Part shown: in pieces, positions 18,190 through 27,294 of the stretch | Layout: each line of letters begins with the position of its first letter | Position numbering within the stretch: the first letter of the stretch is position 1 | Assembly (NCBI RefSeq): GCF_016612505.1 | Contig: NZ_JAENRR010000006.1 | Location: forward strand, 105,898 to 169,897 | Length of the DNA: 64,000 nucleotides | Direction: 5' to 3' | Source: Carboxylicivirga marina | Lineage (GTDB): Bacteria; Bacteroidota; Bacteroidia; Bacteroidales; Marinilabiliaceae | Notes under the pieces: generated by a model | The model's input: only the letters and a program-made list of their open reading frames with translations | Databases searched by the model: none | What the model was told of the DNA's origin: nothing | Position numbers and translations under genes: made by a program

Positions 18190-19230
18190 ATGAAGACAGG
18201 AAATAAATACGGAACACATCGTGTTATTGAACCTCAAGGGGTATTGCCACAACCGGCTGCAAAGGTCGGTAATGATATGAGCGAGCTGTATGATAACGAA
18301 ATCTTAATTGATGTTGATGTTCTTAATATTGACTCGGCCAGCTTTACACAAATTAAAGAACAAGCCAATGACAATACCGAAGAAATTAAGAGCATCATCC
18401 TCGCCATTGTTGCCAAACAAGGTAAAATGAAGAACCCGGTAACCGGTTCAGGAGGAATGCTCATCGGTTCAATAGAAAAAGTTGGCGCAGCCCTTGAGGG
18501 CAAAATTGATTTAAAAACTGGTGATCGTATTGCCACATTAGTTTCGCTTTCATTAACACCTTTGTTTATCGAGGAAATTATCGATATCAAACCAGAGATT
18601 GATCAGGTTAAAATAAAAGGAAAAGCCATCTTATTTGAGAGTGGTATTTATGCCAAATTGCCTGCCGATTTATCTGAAACACTTTCATTGGCCGTATTGG
18701 ATGTATGTGGTGCCCCGGCGCAAACTGAGCGTCTGGTTAAAAAAGGAGATACCGTTGTTGTGCTAGGTGCTGGTGGCAAATCGGGCATATTGTGCTGTGC
18801 TGTTGCCAAAACAATAGTAGGTGAATATGGAATGGTGATTGGAGCCGATTACAGCGATGAAAACATTAATCGCCTAAAGCAAGTAGGCGTTTGCCATCAT
18901 ACCATTAAACTAAATGCAACAGATGCCCTTCAATGCTATCAAACCATTGACGAGCTTACAAAAGGACAGTTGGCTGATGTCGTTATCAACAATGTAAACA
19001 TCCCGAATACTGAGATGGGAAGCATTTTAATGTGTAAGGATCGAGGTACTGTTTACTTTTTTAGCATGGCGACATCATTTACAAAAGCTGCACTTGGCGC
19101 CGAAGGTGTAGGCAAAGATGTGGATATGTTAATTGGTAATGGTTATGCCATTGGGCACGCCGACATGTCCATTGATATTCTACGGAAAGATGAGAAGATA
19201 AGGAAGTTATACGAAGAGTTGTATACATAA
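18190..19230 (+). CDS. kdd: L-erythro-3,5-diaminohexanoate dehydrogenase
   Basis: This 346-residue NAD-dependent dehydrogenase has a Rossmann fold motif VVVLGAGGKSGILCC near residue 193 and an N-terminal GroES-like domain with the family start GTHRVIEPQGVLPQPA. Kdd oxidises 3,5-diaminohexanoate to 5-amino-3-oxohexanoate, releasing ammonia. This feeds the Kce protein encoded just upstream. The 72-bp gap after kce is short, consistent with one operon. The C-terminal part, with the motif VEGVGKDVDMLIGNGY-like (here AEGVGKDVDMLIGNGY), ends in the family-typical manner. Confidence 0.92.
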   Translation: MKTGNKYGTHRVIEPQGVLPQPAAKVGNDMSELYDNEILIDVDVLNIDSASFTQIKEQANDNTEEIKSIILAIVAKQGKMKNPVTGSGGMLIGSIEKVGAALEGKIDLKTGDRIATLVSLSLTPLFIEEIIDIKPEIDQVKIKGKAILFESGIYAKLPADLSETLSLAVLDVCGAPAQTERLVKKGDTVVVLGAGGKSGILCCAVAKTIVGEYGMVIGADYSDENINRLKQVGVCHHTIKLNATDALQCYQTIDELTKGQLADVVINNVNIPNTEMGSILMCKDRGTVYFFSMATSFTKAALGAEGVGKDVDMLIGNGYAIGHADMSIDILRKDEKIRKLYEELYT

Positions 19231-19291
19231 CAAGGGTGCAGCGATGAGCACACAATGTGCAAATCACTAAAGAATCAGAAAATCTACTTGA

Positions 19292-20575
19292 ATGAAACGA
19301 AAATATTCAAACGTTGACTACAAAACCATCCCACTATTTAAGGATGTGAGTGAGGAAGATTGGAACAACTGGAAGTGGCAAATGCGAAATGCCATTCGCG
19401 ATGTTCCCAGTCTTGAAAAAGTAATGCCTTTAAGTGAAGAAGAGCAGGTGCATCTTTCTAAAACTTTGAAGAAATTCAAAATGGCCATTACGCCTTATTA
19501 TGCGGCTTTAATGAGCAAGGAAAATAACAATTGTCCGGTTCGTAAGATGGCCGTACCTATCCAGCAGGAGCTTTATATTGCTGAATCGGATTTAAGCGAT
19601 CCGCTGCACGAAGATGTGGATTCTCCTGTTCCGGGCTTAACACACCGTTATCCCGACAGAGCACTATTACTAGTCACACACGAATGTTCTATGTATTGTC
19701 GTCATTGTACGCGCCGCCGGATAGTGGGTGAGACCGATGAAGATATGGCCAAAGGACATTTAGAGAAGGCTTTTGAATACATTGCTAAAACACCTGAAAT
19801 TCGTGACATAGTCATTTCCGGTGGTGATCCATTGATTTTAAGCGACAGTCGCATCGATTACATACTAACAGAGCTTCGTAAAATTGACCATGTTGAAGTG
19901 ATTCGCATAGGTAGCCGAATGCCTGTGGTATTACCACAGCGTATTACAGATGACTTATGCAACATCATCAAGAAGCATCATCCGGTATATGTCAACACCC
20001 ACTTTAATCATCCCAAGGAGATTACCGAGGAAGCCCGGCAGGCCTGTGAAAAATTAGCCAATTGCGGTGTTCAAATGGGTAATCAGTCGGTGCTACTAAA
20101 AGGTGTCAATGACTGTTCCAATGTAATGAAAGCCTTGATGCATGATTTACTGCGAATACGAGTGAAGCCTTATTACATCTATCAATGTGACTTGTCAGAA
20201 GGTATCTCACATTTCAGAACAACCATCTCTAAGGGTATTGAAATTATAGAAAACCTGCGAGGTCATACTTCCGGCATGGCTGTTCCAACATTTGTAGTGG
20301 ATGCACCTGGCGGTGGCGGTAAAATACCGGTTATGCCCGACTACCTGATTTCGCAAACTGAAAAACGTGTGGTATTGCGTAATTACGAAGGCATGATCAC
20401 CAGTTACACGCAGCCATCGGACTACCAGGGGCACACATCTGACGATTGCGATTTCTGTCATAACGATGCTTTGGTTGCAAAAGATGGTGTGGCGAAATTA
20501 CTGAACGAAGGCGGTACCATACGACCACAATCAATGCGACGCGAAATTCGCACCAATGGAAATGGGAAACATTAA
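19292..20575 (+). CDS. kamA: L-lysine 2,3-aminomutase
   Basis: This 427-residue radical SAM, PLP-dependent aminomutase has the [4Fe-4S] motif ECSMYCRHCTRRR (Cys132, Cys136, Cys139) and the PLP lysine motif DAPGGGGKIPVMPDY near residue 345. It also has a cysteine pair near the C-terminus (DDCDFCHNDAL) consistent with the structural zinc site of the clostridial enzyme. It converts L-lysine to L-beta-lysine, the first step of the pathway. EpmB-like paralogs that act on EF-P are shorter and lack the C-terminal extension, so a catabolic role is preferred, supported by the surrounding kam genes. Confidence 0.96.
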   Translation: MKRKYSNVDYKTIPLFKDVSEEDWNNWKWQMRNAIRDVPSLEKVMPLSEEEQVHLSKTLKKFKMAITPYYAALMSKENNNCPVRKMAVPIQQELYIAESDLSDPLHEDVDSPVPGLTHRYPDRALLLVTHECSMYCRHCTRRRIVGETDEDMAKGHLEKAFEYIAKTPEIRDIVISGGDPLILSDSRIDYILTELRKIDHVEVIRIGSRMPVVLPQRITDDLCNIIKKHHPVYVNTHFNHPKEITEEARQACEKLANCGVQMGNQSVLLKGVNDCSNVMKALMHDLLRIRVKPYYIYQCDLSEGISHFRTTISKGIEIIENLRGHTSGMAVPTFVVDAPGGGGKIPVMPDYLISQTEKRVVLRNYEGMITSYTQPSDYQGHTSDDCDFCHNDALVAKDGVAKLLNEGGTIRPQSMRREIRTNGNGKH

Positions 20576-20606
20576 TTGACTCTTAAACTATCCATATACA
20601 ACTACG

Positions 20607-20640
20607 CCATAGGCTGGTTTTCAATTAAGCCAGTCTATGG
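20607..20640 (+). repeat. Hairpin between kamA and kamB
   Basis: The arms CCATAGGCTGG (20607-20617) and CCAGTCTATGG (20630-20640) pair over 11 positions with a single G-U/A-C exception around a 12-nt loop. The 3' arm contains the upstream ATG of the kamB frame (20637-20639), favouring the downstream ATG at 20652. The following bases are T/A-rich without a long T-run, so partial termination or attenuation is possible. Confidence 0.5.
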
Positions 20641-20651
20641 TATTTATTAAG

Positions 20652-21512
20652 ATGAGCAACGATGCATTGACATATCAATTTATCAACAATACCACTTTTG
20701 TGATGGGTAATCGCAAAAATGCCGGTAAAACAACGTTTATGAATTGGGCATTGAACCAAATCAGGCACGTTGAATCACCTGCATTGGCGACCATTGGTAT
20801 CGACGGTGAAAGTAATGATATGATTGATGGGCGAGAAAAACCCCTTATTCACACGGTGAAAGGCGATGCTGTTGTTACAAGTGCCAATATGCTAAAACGA
20901 AGCAATGGTCTTTTCAAAGTTACTAAAGCATTACCCATAAAAACACCATTGGGCCAGCTCGTAATTGCACAAACGATTAGAGATGGATACATTGAGTTGG
21001 TTGGGCCAGAACACAATCAGCAATTGGAGCAGGTTGTTAGTTTTCTATCGGATGAATTGGGTTACAAATCCATTATTATCGATGGTGCTGCAAGCAGAAT
21101 AACACCCATTGCCTCCATTAGAAAATCAAGTTTGTACTACCTGGTTAATATCGATAGAAAGAACCTGACAAAAATGGTGGAACAGATGCAATTAATCAGC
21201 ATCTACTCAAAATTTATAAAAGCAAAAGACACTGAAAAACCTTACGTAATTAATGGTGCATTAACACCATCAAAACTAACAGATATTCCAGATAATTGCA
21301 GTTCAATACTTATCAATGACATGTCTGCTATCTTCTTAAATTATCGTCAGGCACAGCAACTACTTAAATACTTAATTATCAGAGTTAAAAATGAAATATC
21401 ACTCAAAGCATTCGTTGTCGTTCTAAAAGATATAAAACAGGAAGAGTTTTCTAAGCAATTGATAAAAGCTGGCATAAATACTAAAATCATCTATAACCCT
21501 TATGTGCATTAA
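20652..21512 (+). CDS. kamB: Lysine 5,6-aminomutase reactivase subunit KamB
   Basis: This protein is about 286 residues from the ATG at 20652 (MSNDALTYQ); another in-frame ATG at 20637 lies within a hairpin. It has a P-loop near residue 20 (VMGNRKNAGKTTF) and an IIIDGAASR segment resembling a Walker B strand. KamB and KamC are encoded beside 5,6-aminomutase genes in lysine fermenters and are thought to form an ATP-dependent reactivase that replaces damaged cobalamin. The stop overlaps the kamC start by 11 bp, indicating translational coupling. Confidence 0.85.
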   Translation: MSNDALTYQFINNTTFVMGNRKNAGKTTFMNWALNQIRHVESPALATIGIDGESNDMIDGREKPLIHTVKGDAVVTSANMLKRSNGLFKVTKALPIKTPLGQLVIAQTIRDGYIELVGPEHNQQLEQVVSFLSDELGYKSIIIDGAASRITPIASIRKSSLYYLVNIDRKNLTKMVEQMQLISIYSKFIKAKDTEKPYVINGALTPSKLTDIPDNCSSILINDMSAIFLNYRQAQQLLKYLIIRVKNEISLKAFVVVLKDIKQEEFSKQLIKAGINTKIIYNPYVH

Positions 21513-23085
21513 AAAAGTCATAGCATTTACTAATTTCAATAGCTTTTATTGTAAGTATAAGCCATTGACTCCTTATGGCCTTGAGCACAAGGATGCCATG
21601 CATTTTTATTGTACGCATAAGGAACTCGATGAAGTACATGAAATTACGGATGTTCTGATTCAGTTCATCCATTCAGATGAGCACAAAGCATTAAAAACTG
21701 AACACCATCTCAATCGTATTGACCGCTTAAATTCACTGAACAAGTCAGAGTTCGATACAGTTGATTTACATCTCATAAAAAAATTCCTACTTAACTATCG
21801 GGCTATTACGGCACTACTTCCACAGGACATAAAAACGATAATTGGTCACAATTCCAATCATGAGTCTTTATGGAATGCCTTATCGCCCAATGTAGAAACA
21901 GATGAGTCATTTTACTTATCATCGGCTTTTAGTAACGAGCTAAAGTTAATACGTGAGGCTATACAATTGGTTAATACTCACTTAAGTACCCTTATTAAAG
22001 AAACTCTTGCCTCTATCGAAGAAAAATATCAGCTGCCATTTAGTGGTCGTGAGTTTTTACTTGTTAGTAAAACAAGAACCGAACTTCAGGAAGCTAAAGA
22101 GTTGAGATGTGAGTTCTACGATTCACACCTCATGAAGGTCAAACCTGTATTTGGAAAGAACTATCTGAATAAGCAGTTTGAAAAAGAAAAATTACTACTA
22201 AAAGAGACAGAAGCTGAAAGAGATATTTTAACTGAATTGTCGAAGCTGATTGTTAATGAAAAACAACAATTGCATCAATCTATTGAAGCGATAAGGCTTC
22301 TGGATACCACTTTGGCTAAAGCACGCCTGGCAAGCCAACTCAAACTAACAAAACCAAATTACAAGGCTTCACATTTAAAAGTGACAGAAGGCTTTCATTA
22401 TCCGCTTTGGGAAACACACCAAAGCAAAGGACTTGCTTACACACCTTTAAATGCCACTTTTAACAGTAATACCATATTACTCTCGGGCTCAAACATGGGT
22501 GGCAAAACAGTTTTATTCAAGACGCTGGCCTTTTTACAATTGCTCACTCAATTGGGGTTCAGAATTCCGGCTACTGAATTTCACACCAGCGTTTTTTCTG
22601 CCATCCATGTATTGGGCACCACCCAGGCTAATAGTATCGAAGGACTCAGCTCTTTTGGTGAGGAAATCCACCAATTAACCAATGCACTCGACAGTAAAGA
22701 ATCGCGGCTTCTATTTGTAGATGAGCTGGCAAAAACGACCAATGCTACTGAGGCGAAAGCTATACTTTGTGCGGTTTTAAACTTTATCACAAAGAACAAA
22801 CAGCTAACAGGGTTCTTTTCTACACACTTTACAAAGATTCCTGATATGGAAGGTGTTTCAAAACACAGGATGAAAGGGCTAAACAAGGAATCGTTTGAAA
22901 AACATTACCAGAAAGAATCAGCTGCAATTAGTGATAAAATACGACTGATTAATGCCTTTATGCAATACGAAGTTATAGCTGATAACGACAGTAAAAAGAG
23001 CAAAGACGCACTAAGCATCGCTGGTATCCTGGGCTTACAACCAGAGATACTAAAAGATGCCAACAATTATTTGAAGAAAAAATAA
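21502..23085 (+). CDS. kamC: Lysine 5,6-aminomutase reactivase ATPase KamC (MutS-like)
   Basis: This 527-residue protein has a C-terminal MutS-type ABC ATPase domain: Walker A LLSGSNMGGKTVLFKT near residue 330, Walker B LLFVDELAKTTN, and an H-loop FFSTHF. The N-terminal half is helical, with a predicted coiled-coil near 220-260 (EKLLLKETEAERDIL). There are no mismatch-recognition or Smr nuclease domains, so it is not a DNA repair MutS. It is encoded between kamB and kamD and overlaps kamB by 11 bp. It probably works with KamB on the cobalamin enzyme. Confidence 0.87.
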   Translation: MCIKKVIAFTNFNSFYCKYKPLTPYGLEHKDAMHFYCTHKELDEVHEITDVLIQFIHSDEHKALKTEHHLNRIDRLNSLNKSEFDTVDLHLIKKFLLNYRAITALLPQDIKTIIGHNSNHESLWNALSPNVETDESFYLSSAFSNELKLIREAIQLVNTHLSTLIKETLASIEEKYQLPFSGREFLLVSKTRTELQEAKELRCEFYDSHLMKVKPVFGKNYLNKQFEKEKLLLKETEAERDILTELSKLIVNEKQQLHQSIEAIRLLDTTLAKARLASQLKLTKPNYKASHLKVTEGFHYPLWETHQSKGLAYTPLNATFNSNTILLSGSNMGGKTVLFKTLAFLQLLTQLGFRIPATEFHTSVFSAIHVLGTTQANSIEGLSSFGEEIHQLTNALDSKESRLLFVDELAKTTNATEAKAILCAVLNFITKNKQLTGFFSTHFTKIPDMEGVSKHRMKGLNKESFEKHYQKESAAISDKIRLINAFMQYEVIADNDSKKSKDALSIAGILGLQPEILKDANNYLKKK

Positions 23086-23098
23086 AGACCATATAAAA

Positions 23099-24661
23099 AT
23101 GACAGAATCGAAACTAAATCTGGATAAAAACAAAATAAACAGAGCGAGGGAGCTGTCAAAGCAGATTACCCAACCTGTGAATAAATACATTGAGCAGCAT
23201 ACCACTGTTGCTATTGAACGTGCCACTCTGCGCATGCTTGGGGCCGATGGAGTGACGACCGATGATGTGCCGGTACCAAATGCCATCGTTAACACTTTGG
23301 GTGACAAAATACAATATGGTGCATCGTTGTATTACATAAATGCCATGCTTCGCAAAAATCTTAGCACCGAACAGCTCAATGATGAAATAGCGAAGGGGCT
23401 CGATGTTTCAACGATTGAGTTAGGCGATAAAGCACTCATCATTGAAAAAGCGAAGGAATTAGTTGCGGCATTTGCCCATCGGGTAAAAGGAAACGTGGCC
23501 TATCGAAGCTCCAAAATCACCGAATTTAAGGAGAAGGAAAACTCACCCCTTCTCTACCTCATCGTGGCAACAGGTAATATCTACGAAGATGTGAAACAGG
23601 CTCAGGCAGCTGCTCGTCAAGGTGCTGATATTATTGCCGTTATTCGCACAACAGGTCAGAGTCTGCTCGATTTTGTGCCCTACGGCGCCACAACCGAAGG
23701 GTTCGGAGGAACATATGCCACTCAAGAGAATTTTAAAATAATGCGAAAAGCATTAGATGAAGTAGGCAACGAAACCGGAAAATACATACGCCTGGTGAAT
23801 TACTGTTCTGGCTTATGCATGCCCGAAATTGCTGCCATGGGCGCCATGGAACGTCTGGATATGATGCTTAATGATTCAATGTATGGCGTTTTATTTCGTG
23901 ACATTAACATGTATCGCACCTTTGTCGATCAGAAATTCTCTCGCATGATTAATGCCTTTGCTGAAATTGTGATTAACTCTGGCGAAGACAACTACCTGAC
24001 AACTTCTGACGCATACGAGAAAGCTTATACTGTCACAGCATCACAGTTTATCAATGAGCAGTTTGCCTATGATTCAGGGCTTCCGGCTAAACTAATGGGA
24101 CTGGGCCATGCTTTCGAAATGAATCCGGAGATAGAGAATGGATTTTTATACGAAATGGCACAGGCACAAATGGCACGAGAGCTATTCCCTGAGGCTCCAT
24201 TAAAATACATGCCTCCAACCAAATACATGACTGGCGATGTATTTAAAGGCTACATCATGAATGCCATGTTTAATTTCATTGCTAAATCCACCAATCAAGG
24301 CATATTATTATTGGGAATGCTTACCGAAGCAATACATACGCCTTTTATGCAAGACCGCTTTTTAGCAGTTGAAAATGCCCGCTACATATTAAACAACACG
24401 AAGGATTTTGCCAACGACATTGAGTTTAAAAAAGATGGCATTATGCAAACACGTGCTCAGAATGTACTGGATGAAACCATCGGGTTTATGGAGCAAATCA
24501 GCGAAAAAGGCTTGTTTGATTCTATTGAGCAAAAGTTATTTGCCGAGGTGAGTCGTCCGAAACATGGTGGAAAAGGCTTTGACGGGGTTCACCCAAAAGC
24601 AGCAGAGTATTTTAACCCTGTGTACGATTATCTGGAAGTTGAACTTGGATTAAAAAAGTAA
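23099..24661 (+). CDS. kamD: Beta-lysine/D-lysine 5,6-aminomutase alpha subunit
   Basis: This 520-residue alpha subunit of the adenosylcobalamin- and PLP-dependent enzyme matches the family length of about 515-520. Recognisable family stretches include the TIM-barrel segment VIRTTGQSLLDFVPYGATTEGFGGTYATQ-like region (about residues 180-208) and LGHAFEMNPEIENGFLYEMAQAQ. It moves the terminal amino group of beta-lysine from C6 to C5, giving 3,5-diaminohexanoate. It starts 13 bp after kamC. It is separated from its partner subunit gene by 144 bp that carry a palindromic repeat. Confidence 0.95.
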   Translation: MTESKLNLDKNKINRARELSKQITQPVNKYIEQHTTVAIERATLRMLGADGVTTDDVPVPNAIVNTLGDKIQYGASLYYINAMLRKNLSTEQLNDEIAKGLDVSTIELGDKALIIEKAKELVAAFAHRVKGNVAYRSSKITEFKEKENSPLLYLIVATGNIYEDVKQAQAAARQGADIIAVIRTTGQSLLDFVPYGATTEGFGGTYATQENFKIMRKALDEVGNETGKYIRLVNYCSGLCMPEIAAMGAMERLDMMLNDSMYGVLFRDINMYRTFVDQKFSRMINAFAEIVINSGEDNYLTTSDAYEKAYTVTASQFINEQFAYDSGLPAKLMGLGHAFEMNPEIENGFLYEMAQAQMARELFPEAPLKYMPPTKYMTGDVFKGYIMNAMFNFIAKSTNQGILLLGMLTEAIHTPFMQDRFLAVENARYILNNTKDFANDIEFKKDGIMQTRAQNVLDETIGFMEQISEKGLFDSIEQKLFAEVSRPKHGGKGFDGVHPKAAEYFNPVYDYLEVELGLKK

Positions 24662-24680
24662 AGTGAATGCATTAACATTA

Positions 24681-24771
24681 AATAACCACCTCCTCCTTAT
24701 AAAGAAGGAGAGCAATGCAATACTATCCCCTCCTTTCTAAGAAGGGGTGCCAAAAGACGGGGTGATTCATT
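24681..24771. repeat. REP-like palindromic element between kamD and kamE
   Basis: The element contains two hairpins: CTCCTT/AAGGAG near 24693-24710, and CCCCTCCTT with AAGGGG near 24727-24746. It ends with TGCCAAAAGACGGGGTGATTCATT. A related element lies downstream of kamE at 25731-25817, with the same AATAACCACC-type border and TGCCAAAAGGCGGG tail. Confidence 0.7.
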
Positions 24772-24805
24772 TAGTAATGCCTTGAGAACTAAAAAAAGTA
24801 AAGAA

Positions 24806-25543
24806 ATGGATAACATGATACGTCCTTACGGAGATACAATGAATGATGGTGCTGTTCAGTTATCATTCACTCTTCCTGTTGCCCACTCGGCCAAAGCCGA
24901 TGAAGCAGCAAAACAATATGCCCATCAGTTAGGTTTTGAAGAGGTGGAAGTGGTACACTCGAATCCTCTATCTGAGAACTTCTCCTTTTTTGTGGTATAT
25001 GGCAAATCACAACAACAAATTAACTACGATAAAATTGAAGTGGAAGCCGTCGAAAAGTCAATGGACTTTTACGAAGTCAACAATTACATCAAAGACCACA
25101 TAAAGCGGAAGGTAGTGGTTGTAGGTGCTTGTACCGGAACAGACGCCCATACAGTGGGTATTGACGCCATTATGAACATGAAAGGCTTTGACCAGCACTA
25201 TGGTTTAGAGCGCTATCCAATGATGGAGGCTCATAATCTGGGTGCGCAAATCCCCAATGAAGAGTTAATTAAAAAAGCTGTTGAGCTAAATGCGGATGCT
25301 ATCCTGGTTTCGCAGGTGGTAACACAAAAGGAGGTACACATTCAAAACATGACCGACCTTATTGAACTGCTCGAAGCCGAAGGTTTACGCTCTAAATTGA
25401 TTGTATGTGCTGGTGGACCTCGCATAAGTAATAAGCTGGCACTTGAATTGGGTTACGATGTAGGCTTTGGCCGAGGCACTTACCCTGAAAATGTTGGGTC
25501 TTTTATTGTTAAAAAAATGGTGGAGCGAAAAAGTTCACAGTAG
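24806..25543 (+). CDS. kamE: Beta-lysine/D-lysine 5,6-aminomutase beta subunit
   Basis: This 245-residue cobalamin-binding subunit starts at the ATG at 24806 (MDNMIRPYGDTM); the upstream frame uses only TTG. The B12-binding motif is clear: GTDAHTVGIDAIMN (DxHxxG), with a later GGPRISN glycine segment that closes the Rossmann-like domain. The N-terminal part (FTLPVAHSAKADEAA) is the family's PLP-lysine and dimerisation region. It is the partner of KamD. The 144-bp gap with a palindromic element between the two subunit genes is unusual for subunits of one complex. Confidence 0.95.
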   Translation: MDNMIRPYGDTMNDGAVQLSFTLPVAHSAKADEAAKQYAHQLGFEEVEVVHSNPLSENFSFFVVYGKSQQQINYDKIEVEAVEKSMDFYEVNNYIKDHIKRKVVVVGACTGTDAHTVGIDAIMNMKGFDQHYGLERYPMMEAHNLGAQIPNEELIKKAVELNADAILVSQVVTQKEVHIQNMTDLIELLEAEGLRSKLIVCAGGPRISNKLALELGYDVGFGRGTYPENVGSFIVKKMVERKSSQ

Positions 25544-25574
25544 TGTATTGTGTATTGTGAACATTACGAAACAA

Positions 25575-25672
25575 AGCCCCCACTCCCTTCGGGTTTCTCC
25601 CAGGAGGAGAATATCCGTTCATCTTTCACTTCATCTTCCCCTTGGGGAAGTGCCTGAAAGGCGATGGGGGAT
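25575..25672. repeat. Second REP-like element downstream of kamE
   Basis: This is a G/C-rich imperfect palindrome beginning CCCCCACTCCCTTCGGG and ending GTGCCTGAAAGGCGATGGGGG. Its tail resembles the GTGCCAAAAGGCGGGTGG end of the neighbouring element. It lies immediately 5' of another copy at 25731-25817. Confidence 0.55.
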
Positions 25673-25730
25673 TAAGAGATAAATAATCCTAGCTATTCAA
25701 GCACCGTTAACCTTCTCCCCTCGCTTAAGG

Positions 25731-25817
25731 CGTTATTCTCCTCCTTGGAAAGGAGGAGAATAACGCAATAACACCCCCTCCTTATTAAGGAGGGTGCCAA
25801 AAGGCGGGTGGTTATTC
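25731..25817. repeat. REP-like element with tandem perfect hairpins before the thiolase gene
   Basis: A perfect 16-bp stem pairs 25731-25746 with 25750-25765 around a GGA loop. A second stem, CCCTCCTT/AAGGAGGG (25776-25783 with 25787-25794), follows, then a TGCCAAAAGGCGGGTGGTTATT tail. The element resembles the one between kamD and kamE. Confidence 0.75.
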
Positions 25818-25957
25818 AGTGCACATCACTAGCGCAGATTTGCAATCTGTGCTAATAATTAAACCAATTGGCACGGACTATAAATCCGGCCAGCGTAAAA
25901 AATAACGTAATCAAACTTCGGAATCCGAACATCGGACTTCGGACTAAAATATTAATC

Positions 25958-27139
25958 ATGAAAGAAATTTATATCATAGACGCTGCTCGTACAGCCATCG
26001 GCAATTTTGGCGGAAGTTTAGCAACTGTTTCTCCGGCACAAATGGGCGCCACTGTTGTTAAATCACTTTTAGAACGTAACAAGCTCAACGGTTCTGAAGT
26101 GGATGAAGTTTTAATGGGAAGTGTGTTACAGGCTGGTCATGGGCAAAATGTAGCTCGTCAAATAGCGATGGGTGCGGGTATTCCTAAAGAAAAAACCGCT
26201 ATGACCATTAATATGGTATGTGGCTCTGGCTTACGAACTGTAGCTATGGCTGCACAAGCCATTAAAGCCGGCGATGCAGAGCTAATCATAGCAGGTGGAG
26301 CCGAAAACATGTCGCAGGCACCATATATCTTGCCTAAGGCTCGCACAGGCTATCGCATGGGTGATGGCACTTTAATCGATACCATGATAGCTGATGGTTT
26401 GACTGACGTGTTCAATAATTACCATATGGGCATTACAGCTGAGAACCTGGCTGATAAATACAATCTGACGCGAGAAGAGCAAGATGCCTTTGCAGCAGAT
26501 TCACAAAACAAAGCCGAGAAAGCAATTAACGATGGTCGATTCGAAGATGAAATCGTAGCAGTGGAAATCCCTCAACGCAGAAAGGATCCTATCATTTTTA
26601 AGCAGGATGAATTTGTGCGCTTTGGTGTTACAGCAGACTCATTGGCTAAACTGCGCCCTGCCTTTAAAAAAGAAGGAAGCGTAACAGCGGCTAATGCATC
26701 AGGAATTAATGATGGTGCTGCTGCCATAATTGTTGCCAGTAAAGAAGCTGTAGAAAAATATGGCCTCGTACCTATGGCCAAAATTGTATCTTATGCCTGG
26801 CATGGTACTGAGCCTTCAATTATGGGTATTGGCCCGGTTCAGGCTGTTAAAAAATCGCTTGAAAAGGCAGGTTGGGAAAGCGATGAACTGGAATTAATTG
26901 AAGCCAATGAAGCTTTTGCGGCTCAATCATTATCAGTAATGAAAGAGTTGAAGCTCAATCCGGAAATTACCAATGTTAATGGTGGCGCAATCGCCATTGG
27001 CCATCCGATTGGTGCTAGCGGAACGCGTATTTTAACCACTTTAGTACATGAAATGAAGAAGCGCGAAGTAAGCAAAGGGTTAGCTACCTTGTGTATTGGT
27101 GGTGGCATGGGCATTGCCATGTGTATTGAAAGAATTTAA
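25958..27139 (+). CDS. Acetyl-CoA C-acetyltransferase (thiolase)
   Basis: This 393-residue thiolase starts at the ATG at 25958 (MKEIYIIDAARTAIG); the frame upstream uses TTG and is not needed. Active-site features are present: the nucleophile in NMVCGSGLRTVAMAA (Cys near residue 88), the motif NVNGGAIAIGHPIGASG (His), and the C-terminal TLCIGGGMGIAMCIE (Cys). It cleaves acetoacetyl-CoA with CoA to two acetyl-CoA, completing lysine breakdown. It is the last gene of the cluster and ends before a strong terminator. The 414-bp upstream gap with repeats could allow separate regulation. Confidence 0.95.
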   Translation: MKEIYIIDAARTAIGNFGGSLATVSPAQMGATVVKSLLERNKLNGSEVDEVLMGSVLQAGHGQNVARQIAMGAGIPKEKTAMTINMVCGSGLRTVAMAAQAIKAGDAELIIAGGAENMSQAPYILPKARTGYRMGDGTLIDTMIADGLTDVFNNYHMGITAENLADKYNLTREEQDAFAADSQNKAEKAINDGRFEDEIVAVEIPQRRKDPIIFKQDEFVRFGVTADSLAKLRPAFKKEGSVTAANASGINDGAAAIIVASKEAVEKYGLVPMAKIVSYAWHGTEPSIMGIGPVQAVKKSLEKAGWESDELELIEANEAFAAQSLSVMKELKLNPEITNVNGGAIAIGHPIGASGTRILTTLVHEMKKREVSKGLATLCIGGGMGIAMCIERI

Positions 27140-27226
27140 TCAGTAGTTTATTGTCCTATTTATAATTAGTAATCCCGTTAAAGAGCTTTGCTTACTTAAA
27201 CGGGATGCTTAAACCTTTAGTCTATG

Positions 27227-27255
27227 GAAAGCCCGCCAGTTTGGTGGGCTTTCTT
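27227..27255 (+). terminator. Terminator at the end of the lysine cluster
   Basis: GAAAGCCCGCC (27227-27237) pairs with GGTGGGCTTTC (27243-27253) over 11 positions with one G-U, around a 5-nt loop. It is followed by a short T-rich stretch. A weaker inverted repeat CCCGTT/AACGGG lies at about 27175-27205. Confidence 0.8.
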
Positions 27256-27279
27256 GGTGCTAAGAAAGTTCTGCTAACA

Positions 27280-27294
27280 GTAGCGTCTCGCTAC
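27280..27294. repeat. GTAGCG-TCT-CGCTAC palindrome, copy 1
   Basis: This is a perfect 6-bp inverted repeat with a 3-base centre. The same 15-mer occurs in reverse orientation at 28151-28165. Confidence 0.7.
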
